From the NCBI RefSeq assembly GCF_027922365.1, contig NZ_BSFN01000032.1, positions 1-36,637 on the forward strand: DNA of 36,637 bases, written 5' to 3'. Of the stretch, positions 31,447 through 36,637 are shown one piece after another. Source of the DNA: Pseudomonas turukhanskensis. Its GTDB lineage: Bacteria; Pseudomonadota; Gammaproteobacteria; Pseudomonadales; Pseudomonadaceae. Numbering within the stretch: position 1 is the first letter of the stretch; each line of letters opens with the position of its first letter. The notes beneath the pieces were generated by a model. It was not told the DNA's origin. It did no database searches and saw nothing but the letters and a program-made list of their open reading frames with translations. Both the position numbers and the translations under genes were made by a program.

Positions 31447-32111
31447 CAGGCGCTTGGCGGCGTGAGCCCGCAGCCTTTGAGGATGATATGGATAAGCGTG
31501 TCGGTGGCCACGGCGAAGTCTTCTTTGGCCAGCTTTTTACGCCCGGTGAGGCGGCATACCTGCTGGTTGAAGTCGGCGTAATGCTGGGTGCTGCTCCACA
31601 GCAGAATAATCAGGTGCACCGGGTCTACCGGGTCGATCTTGCCGGCCGCTATCCAGGCTTCGAACACGGCGGCGCGGCCGCGGAACCAGGTGAGGTAGTC
31701 CTGGTTGAAGTACTCGGTCAGGCACTCGCCGCCCCCAATCACTTCCATGGCGAAAATCTTCGAGGCCAGCGGCTGGCGCCGGGAAAACTCCATCTTCGCG
31801 CGGATATACGCCGCCATCGCTACCGCTGGATCGTCCTCGGCGGTCAGGGCGTTGAATGTGCTGTCCCACAGCTCGAGGATATTGCTCAGCACCGCCAGGT
31901 ACAGCCCCAGTTTGTTGTTGAAATAGTAGTGCAGGTTGGCCTTGGGCAGGCCGACGGTCTGCGCAATGGTGTTCATGCTGGTGCCTTTGAACCCGTGACG
32001 AGCGAACTCTTCTTCGGCGGCAGCCAGAATCGCTTCTTCGTTTTTCTGGCGAATACGACCGGCTGGTTTGCCGGTGTTTTTGGCGGTGTGCGCGGGGACT
32101 TCGAAGTTCAT
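31446..32111 (-). CDS. RutR-like TetR-family regulator (pyrimidine/purine sensor candidate)
   Basis: A 221-residue TetR protein. The HTH lies at about residues 22-68 (AILAAAEEEFARHGFKGTSM, TIAQTVGLPKANLHYYFNNK). The C-terminal half resembles the YcdC/RutR domain: EFSRRQPLASKIFAMEVIGG, IDPVDPVHLIILLWSSTQHY and ADFNQQVCRLTG parallel E. coli RutR (ASTQHYADFAPQV as I recall). RutR senses uracil and thymine and controls pyrimidine and purine genes. ATG 32111 is chosen although the ribosome-binding site is weak; a GTG 13 codons upstream is possible. It diverges from the binding-protein/Rieske operon and is coupled to the IMPACT gene. Confidence 0.85.
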   Translation of the reverse strand: MNFEVPAHTAKNTGKPAGRIRQKNEEAILAAAEEEFARHGFKGTSMNTIAQTVGLPKANLHYYFNNKLGLYLAVLSNILELWDSTFNALTAEDDPAVAMAAYIRAKMEFSRRQPLASKIFAMEVIGGGECLTEYFNQDYLTWFRGRAAVFEAWIAAGKIDPVDPVHLIILLWSSTQHYADFNQQVCRLTGRKKLAKEDFAVATDTLIHIILKGCGLTPPSA

Positions 32112-32227
32112 AACTACAACCGAACCGTTGAGTGTGGGGAGCCTGTGCACTGATAACCCAGGCGGCTGCCCCCTTACAAGCGCACGACGCAGAAAAACCC
32201 GCCGATGTCGCCTTCAGTGCCGGTGGT

Positions 32228-32242
32228 GCACCGTCGTTGTGC
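32228..32242. promoter_or_regulatory. NtrC-like dyad upstream of the Rieske/ABC operon
   Basis: GCACCGTCGTTGTGC matches GCACCAnnnTGGTGC at 10 of 12 positions, about 134 bp upstream of the predicted sigma-54 start. An overlapping TGGTGCACC (32224-32232) adds a further half-site. Confidence 0.45.
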
Positions 32243-32342
32243 GTATTTGCAGGGCGCGTGCGCGGTTTTGAGGCCGCCGTGCGGGCGGCACAACTGTCCC
32301 ATCGGTCAACAAAGGCCGCTGGAATCGGCCTTTTGCTCAGGT

Positions 32343-32358
32343 TGGCACAGCCTCTGCA
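32343..32358 (+). promoter_or_regulatory. Sigma-54 promoter of the Rieske/ABC operon
   Basis: TGGCACAGCCTCTGCA agrees with TGGCACR-N4-TTGCW at 11 of 12 fixed positions with exact spacing. Predicted start near 32369. Confidence 0.75.
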
Positions 32359-32670
32359 AAGACCTCATCCGAGTAGAAGCGGTTAGCGTCGAGGCAGTTC
32401 ATTCGACGTAGGACATTGCTCTTGCGGCCACCCGGTCGCACACCCGGTATTGGGTGCTTGATCCTGGCAAAAGCCTGGACGAGAGAGAGGTCAGCCATGA
32501 ACCGTTTTTCAGCTTTCATCATGACGCTTCAACCCACAGGCATCGTTCTGTCGGTTTCTCGTTGCCGCGCATTTTTCCTGTTCAGCACCCCGTCCGGTTT
32601 CCCTCGCAGCCCGGCGCGCTTTGCGTTGGGCGCGGACTTCTATGTGTCCTCCTCAAGAGAGAAATGCATC
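32359..32670 (+). other. Long 5' leader of the Rieske/ABC operon
   Basis: About 300 bases separate the predicted sigma-54 start from the binding-protein ATG at 32671. An ATG at 32497, preceded by GAGAGAGAGG, is in frame with that gene without an intervening stop. It would add 58 residues (MNRFSAFIMTLQPTGIVLSV and onward) in front of the signal peptide. This does not look like a conserved domain, so I treat it as leader or an alternative start. No thiamine-type riboswitch (no CTGAGA box) was recognised. Confidence 0.4.
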
Positions 32671-33663
32671 ATGAAAGCACGCCTTGCTCTGGGTTCCATC
32701 GCTTCTATCCTGCTGAGCTTTTCGGTGCAGGCCAACGACAAGATCGTGCTGCTCACCTCCTGGTATGCCCAGGCCGAGCAGGGCGGTTTCTACCAGGCCA
32801 AAGCCAAGGGCATTTACGCGGCCAACGGCCTGGATGTGGAAATCCGCATGGGCGGCCCGCAGGTCAACGGTATGCAATTGCTGCTGAACAAGCAGGCCGA
32901 CGTCATCATCAACTACGACCTGCAAGTGCTCGCCAGCGTGCAGCAAGGCTTGCCGGTGGTGGCCATCGGCGCGCCGTTTCAGGGTGACCCGCAGGGCATG
33001 CTGACCCACGCCGATGTTACGGCGCTGGAGGGCCTCAAAGACAAGAAAATCCTCGTCTCCACCTCCGGGCAAACCACCTGGTGGCCGTGGCTGAAAGGCA
33101 AATACGGTTTTACCGATGCCCAGGCCCGTCCATACACCTTCAACCTGCAGCCATTCTTTGCCGACGCCAATACCGCGCAGCAGGGCTACCCGACTTCGGA
33201 GCTGTTCCAAGCGCAGAAGGCCGGCGAGAAAGCCAACTTCTTCCTGTTCGCCGATGCCGGTTACCCACCCTATGGCTCCACCCTGGTTACCCGCCAGGAC
33301 GTGATCGCCCAGCGCCCCGAAGTGCTGCAGCGCTTTGTCAAAGCCAGCATGGAAGGCTGGAAAAGCTACCTGGCCGAACCCGGTGCCGCGAACCAATTGA
33401 TCAAGCAAGACAACCCGAGCATGAACGACGAACTGCTCAGCTGGGGCGTGGCCAAGCTCAAGGAATACCGCCTGGTTGAAGGCGGCGATGCGCAAACCCA
33501 GGGCATCGGCACCATGACCGACGCACGCTGGCAGGCCACCCGCGACTTTATGGTTCAGGCCAATTTGCTGAGCGCCGACACCGACTGGAAAAAGGCTTAC
33601 GACACCCGCTTTGTGCGCGAGCTGAAAGTGCTGCCGGCCGCCGCTGACGTCGCTGCCCAGTAA
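32671..33663 (+). CDS. ABC transporter substrate-binding protein, NMT1/THI5-like
   Basis: A 330-residue periplasmic binding protein. Signal peptide MKARLALGSIASILLSFSVQ with cleavage after QA. The mature protein starts NDKIVLLTSWYAQAEQGGFY and continues AKAKGIYAANGLDVEIRMGG, the arrangement of NMT1/SsuA-type proteins that bind thiamine pyrimidine precursors, sulfonates, nitrate or other small molecules. ATG 32671 is chosen for the signal peptide; the in-frame ATG 32497 would place 58 residues before it. It is the first gene of SBP - Rieske oxygenase - ATPase - permease and has a sigma-54 promoter. Confidence 0.88.
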   Translation: MKARLALGSIASILLSFSVQANDKIVLLTSWYAQAEQGGFYQAKAKGIYAANGLDVEIRMGGPQVNGMQLLLNKQADVIINYDLQVLASVQQGLPVVAIGAPFQGDPQGMLTHADVTALEGLKDKKILVSTSGQTTWWPWLKGKYGFTDAQARPYTFNLQPFFADANTAQQGYPTSELFQAQKAGEKANFFLFADAGYPPYGSTLVTRQDVIAQRPEVLQRFVKASMEGWKSYLAEPGAANQLIKQDNPSMNDELLSWGVAKLKEYRLVEGGDAQTQGIGTMTDARWQATRDFMVQANLLSADTDWKKAYDTRFVRELKVLPAAADVAAQ

Positions 33664-33723
33664 ACAGAATTGCTAGCCCCGCCACAGAGCGAGGGCGTTA
33701 AAAGATCCGATGAGGAACCCGCC

Positions 33724-34758
33724 ATGCTTGTAACCCAACAACCCGTGCTGCGCCGCTTCTGGTATGCCCTGATGCCCGTGAGCATGCTGGCCGACGGCCC
33801 CAAACCCTTCACCCTGCTAAGCGAACGCCTCGTGCTGTTCATGGGCAAGGAAGGCCCGGTCGCCCTCGCGGACCGCTGCTGCCACCGCACCGCCCAGCTG
33901 TCCAAAGGCTGGGTCGATGACGGCGTGATCGTCTGCGGCTACCACGGCTGGCGCTATGACCAGAGTGGTGCCTGCGTGTGCATTCCGCAGCAAGCCGACA
34001 ACGCGCCGATCCCCGCCGGGGCGCGCACCGACGCCTACCACTGCGAGGAAAAATACGGCTACGTGTGGGTGTGCCTGGGCGACCCGCTGCAACCCATTCC
34101 GCACTTCGACGAAGAGGGTCAGCCGAAGTACCGGCGCATCTTCCAGTTCTACGAAGAATGGCAAACCAGCCCGCTGCGGTTTATGGAGAACTCCTTCGAT
34201 AACTCGCACTTCAGCTTTGTGCACAAGGCCAACTTCGGCATGCTCAGCCAGCCCAAGCCGTCCAAGTATTTGCTGGAGCAGAACGAGTGGGGTTTCGAGG
34301 CCGAAACCATCGTGCCCATCAACAACCCGCCAGCCGGCCACCGCGTGACCGGCACCGACGCGCCGACCACCACGCGCCACCTGTTCAACCGCTGGCACCT
34401 GCCATTTGTGCGGCGCTTTGGCTGCACCTACCCCGACAGCGGCCTGCACCACATCATCTACAACTGCGCCACGCCGATTGATGACAAGCGCATTCAGCTG
34501 GTGCAGTGGCTGTACCGCAACGACAGCGAAGAAGCGTGCAGCACCGAAGAGCTGATCGCCTGGGATGCGCCGATCACCCTGGAAGACAAAGAAATTCTGG
34601 AAGCCACCGACTACGACGCCTGCGTCGATACCCGGCGGCGCGTGGAGTTTCATATGGAGTCGGACAAGCCTGGTTTGATCATGCGCAAGATGCTTTTCGA
34701 GCTGCTGCAAAAACACGGTGAGCAAGAGCAATTCCGGCCTGCGGGCATGCCGCTATGA
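33724..34758 (+). CDS. Rieske [2Fe-2S] non-heme iron oxygenase, alpha subunit
   Basis: A 344-residue oxygenase of the VanA/pheophorbide oxygenase-like branch. The Rieske cluster ligands are C52-x-H54 (RCCHRT) and C71-x2-H74 (CGYHGW). The mononuclear iron site is in the segment D159 NSH162 FSFVH167. ATG 33724 follows GAGGA at 9 bases. It lies 60 bp after the binding-protein gene and overlaps the ATPase by 4 bp (ATGA), so it is inside the transporter operon. No ferredoxin or reductase gene is present, so electrons must come from a protein encoded elsewhere. The substrate is unknown; ring hydroxylation or N/O-demethylation of the imported compound is the natural guess. Confidence 0.92.
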   Translation: MLVTQQPVLRRFWYALMPVSMLADGPKPFTLLSERLVLFMGKEGPVALADRCCHRTAQLSKGWVDDGVIVCGYHGWRYDQSGACVCIPQQADNAPIPAGARTDAYHCEEKYGYVWVCLGDPLQPIPHFDEEGQPKYRRIFQFYEEWQTSPLRFMENSFDNSHFSFVHKANFGMLSQPKPSKYLLEQNEWGFEAETIVPINNPPAGHRVTGTDAPTTTRHLFNRWHLPFVRRFGCTYPDSGLHHIIYNCATPIDDKRIQLVQWLYRNDSEEACSTEELIAWDAPITLEDKEILEATDYDACVDTRRRVEFHMESDKPGLIMRKMLFELLQKHGEQEQFRPAGMPL

Positions 34759-35564
34759 ACGCCGCCTTCAACCTGCCGGTGAGCGAAGAACCGCCGGTGC
34801 TGTTGGCCAACCAGGTGGAGAAAACCTACGGCAACGGCACCCATGCGCTGCAGAAAATGAAACTGGAAATCGGCCGTGGTGAGTTCGTGTCCTTGCTCGG
34901 CCCGTCCGGCTGCGGCAAGAGCACGCTGCTGAAAATGTTCGCCGGTCTGGAACAGCCTTCCGCTGGCCATGTGCGGTGGTGGGGCAAGGGCGAAATCGCC
35001 AGCGATAGCGCGCAACAGAAACTGGCGATGGTGTTTCAGGAAGCCACCTTGATGCCCTGGGCCAAGGTGGCCGACAACGTGCGTTTGCCGCTGGACCTGA
35101 TGCGCCTCGACCGCGGCGAAAGTGCACCTAGGGTGCAGGCCGCCTTGGAGTTGGTAGGCCTGGGCAAGTTTGGCGGTGTGTACCCGCGCGAGCTTTCCGG
35201 CGGCATGCAGATGCGCGCCTCGATTGCCCGCGCCTTGGCCACCGAGCCCAATCTGTTGCTGATGGATGAACCCTTTGGCGCGCTGGATGAATTCACCCGC
35301 AACCGCCTGGACAGCGACCTGCGCCAGCTGTGGGCACGACGTGATCTGACCGTGGTGTTCGTCACCCACAGCATTTACGAGGCGGTGTTTTTATCCTCGC
35401 GCGTGGTGGTAATGGGCGCGCGGCCGGGGCGGGTGATTGCCGATGTGAAGATCGAGGGGCCGGCTGAGCGCGATGAGGCGTTTCGGATGTCGTCCGGGTT
35501 TATCGAGCAGTGCGCGCGGTTGTCGGCGTTGTTGGTGGAAGCGAATGGGGAGGGTAGGCATTGA
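34755..35564 (+). CDS. ABC transporter ATP-binding protein (SsuB/TauB/ThiZ type)
   Basis: A 269-residue single ABC domain. Walker A is GPSGCGKST (49-57), the Q-loop is MVFQEATLMPWAKV, the signature is LSGGMQMRASIARAL, Walker B is LLLMDEPFGALDE, and the switch His is in FVTHSIYEA. This is the nitrate/sulfonate/taurine/pyrimidine-type importer ATPase, matching the NMT1-like binding protein. Translation is coupled to the Rieske gene by the ATGA overlap. It is followed by a 160-bp gap with a repeat before the permease. Confidence 0.93.
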   Translation: MNAAFNLPVSEEPPVLLANQVEKTYGNGTHALQKMKLEIGRGEFVSLLGPSGCGKSTLLKMFAGLEQPSAGHVRWWGKGEIASDSAQQKLAMVFQEATLMPWAKVADNVRLPLDLMRLDRGESAPRVQAALELVGLGKFGGVYPRELSGGMQMRASIARALATEPNLLLMDEPFGALDEFTRNRLDSDLRQLWARRDLTVVFVTHSIYEAVFLSSRVVVMGARPGRVIADVKIEGPAERDEAFRMSSGFIEQCARLSALLVEANGEGRH

Positions 35565-35581
35565 ATCTGCGTGCGCCCCGG

Positions 35582-35684
35582 CCCTCACCCCTAGCCCCTC
35601 TCCCGCGCGCGGGAGAGGGGAATCTAACCGCGATCCCGCTTGTCTCCCCTCGCCCGCTTGCGGGAGAGGGGCCGGGGGTGAGGG
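35582..35684. repeat. CCCTCACC...GGGAGAGGGG repeat pair, copy 4
   Basis: CCCTCACCCCTAGCCCCTC with CCCGCGCGCGGGAGAGGGG, then CCCCTCGCCCGCTTGCGGG and GGGGGTGAGGG. It lies inside the second ABC operon between ATPase and permease. Confidence 0.75.
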
Positions 35685-35724
35685 TGCTCTTGCTCGCCCC
35701 ACTCGCAACCACAGGAGAAACCCT

Positions 35725-36522
35725 ATGACCCAACAACCCTGGCTCTCCAACCCCAGTGTGCAAAACATTGTCGCCCCTGTGCTGGTCGGCGCTGTATTGC
35801 TCGGCCTATGGCAACTGCTCTGCGTCGCACTCAAGGTGCCGGTCTACCTGGTGCCCAGCCCGGCCGACATCGGCCGTACCCTGATAACCGACGGCCCCCT
35901 GCTGCTCGGCGCCCTGTGGGTCACGCTGAAAATCACCTTCCTGTCCTTCGCCCTGGCCGTGGTGCTTGGGGTGCTGGCTGCTTTCCTGTTTGTGCAAAGC
36001 CGCATCATCGAAGCCAGCCTGTTTCCCTACGCCATTTTGTTGCAGGTAACCCCGGTGGTCGCCATCGCGCCGCTGATCATTATCTGGTGCAGCAACGCGA
36101 CGTTGGCGCTGGTTATTTGCGCGACGCTGGTGGCGATCTTTCCGGTGATTTCCAACACCGTGCTGGGCCTGCGCAGCGTAAATCCGGGGTTGCTCAATCT
36201 GTTTCGCCTGAACCGCGCAAGCCGCTGGCAAACGCTGGTGCGGCTGCGGATTCCCAGCGCCTTGCCGTACTTTTTTGGCGGGCTGCGCATTGCCAGTGGG
36301 CTGGCCTTGATTGGCGCGGTGGTGGCGGAGTTTGTCGCTGGCACCGGCGGCACCGGCGCGGGGCTGGCGTACCAGATTTTGCAGGCCGGCTTTCAGCTGA
36401 ACATCCCGCGCTTGTTTGCCGCCCTGGTGCTGATTGCCCTGACCGGTGTGCTGCTGTTCAGCCTGATGGCGGCGCTCGCCCGGTATAGCCTGGGCCATTG
36501 GCATGAGAGTGAGCAGGGCTGA
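35725..36522 (+). CDS. ABC transporter permease (SsuC/TauC/ThiX type)
   Basis: A 265-residue inner-membrane permease with about six hydrophobic segments (BPD_transp_1). The EAA-type coupling loop is visible in VISNTVLGLRSVNPGLLNLF and RLNRASRWQTLVRLRIPSAL. ATG 35725 (MTQQPWLSNPSVQ) has AGGAG 7 bases upstream; the open frame further upstream runs only through the repeat. It completes the SBP - oxygenase - ATPase - permease operon. Confidence 0.92.
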   Translation: MTQQPWLSNPSVQNIVAPVLVGAVLLGLWQLLCVALKVPVYLVPSPADIGRTLITDGPLLLGALWVTLKITFLSFALAVVLGVLAAFLFVQSRIIEASLFPYAILLQVTPVVAIAPLIIIWCSNATLALVICATLVAIFPVISNTVLGLRSVNPGLLNLFRLNRASRWQTLVRLRIPSALPYFFGGLRIASGLALIGAVVAEFVAGTGGTGAGLAYQILQAGFQLNIPRLFAALVLIALTGVLLFSLMAALARYSLGHWHESEQG

Positions 36523-36542
36523 ATAACCCATGGTGCGCACAG

Positions 36543-36637
36543 TGTTCAGCCGGGGGACATAGGTAACGGGTGTCGGGAGACATAGGTAACGCATTTAGGC
36601 TTAAGGGCTTCATCGAATCGGGAGATCGAGTGATGCC
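36543..36637 (+). mobile_element. Possible left end of an insertion sequence (IS481-like), cut by the window edge
   Basis: TGTTCAGCCGGGGGACATAG begins a stretch with a tandem motif, GGACATAGGTAACG at about 36555 and GAGACATAGGTAACG at about 36578, that I associate with ends of IS481-family elements in Pseudomonas. The last bases, GAGATCGAGTGATGCC, could be the ribosome-binding site and start (ATGCC) of a transposase reading off the edge. No transposase sequence is visible, so this is tentative. Confidence 0.4.

Noticed and set aside
32359..32670. Thiamine (THI-box) or purine riboswitch in the leader of the NMT1-like operon
   Set aside because: No CTGAGA element or purine-aptamer core was found; the sigma-54/NtrC signals explain regulation better.
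1..36637. CRISPR arrays, tRNA or rRNA genes
   Set aside because: Repeats present are dispersed or inverted, without regular spacers; no cloverleaf or rRNA sequence was recognised by eye.

Overview
The window looks like chromosomal DNA of a fluorescent pseudomonad (Pseudomonas fluorescens group). The grounds are about 60% G+C, dense gene packing, protein sequences that read as Pseudomonas family members (PA4780-type RIO kinase, FtnA, PA0148-type adenine deaminase, paired ChrA, CueR/CopA), and several intergenic repeat families typical of these genomes. No rRNA, tRNA or CRISPR was seen. The species call is inference from memory of the families, not from a search.

Left part (1-9.4 kb): an NAD(P)-binding oxidoreductase diverges from its LysR regulator. 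Then come a RIO1-like kinase, an EamA-type exporter, a heme-less ferritin (FtnA) and a copper-export operon, copA-cueR, with a clear 19-bp-spacer CueR promoter. A 500-bp repeat-derived inverted structure follows. Next are a small secreted protein and an AcrR-type TetR repressor, which diverges from a two-gene RND efflux pump (9.5-13.8 kb) lacking an outer-membrane partner. A TtgR/AcrR-like operator lies in the divergent gap.

Middle (13.9-23.1 kb): a Bcr/CflA exporter, a 59-residue small protein, an alcohol dehydrogenase-like reductase with a divergent LysR, a copper-handling trio (DUF2946, PCu(A)C chaperone, PepSY membrane protein with a His/Met-rich loop), adenine deaminase, a ChaA-type Ca2+/H+ antiporter and an SDR oxidoreductase.

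Right part (23.2-36.5 kb): this looks like a nitrogen-scavenging region. It holds a 2OG-Fe(II) oxygenase, a BMP-type (purine/nucleoside) binding protein, the matching ATPase and two permeases, an IMPACT protein, a RutR-like TetR regulator, and a second ABC system (NMT1/THI5-like binding protein, ATPase, permease) whose operon contains a Rieske oxygenase. A split chromate transporter sits inside the BMP locus.

The main finding is regulatory. Four promoters (adenine deaminase, BMP protein, BMP ATPase-permeases, Rieske/ABC operon) carry sigma-54 -24/-12 elements. Three have NtrC-like dyads upstream, one of them perfect, and the fourth has two NtrC half-sites. In the two BMP-system promoters a RutR-like palindrome overlaps the -24 box. 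Together this suggests a nitrogen-limitation regulon for importing and degrading nucleobases or related N-heterocycles, possibly gated by a RutR-like ligand sensor. The right edge probably enters an insertion sequence.
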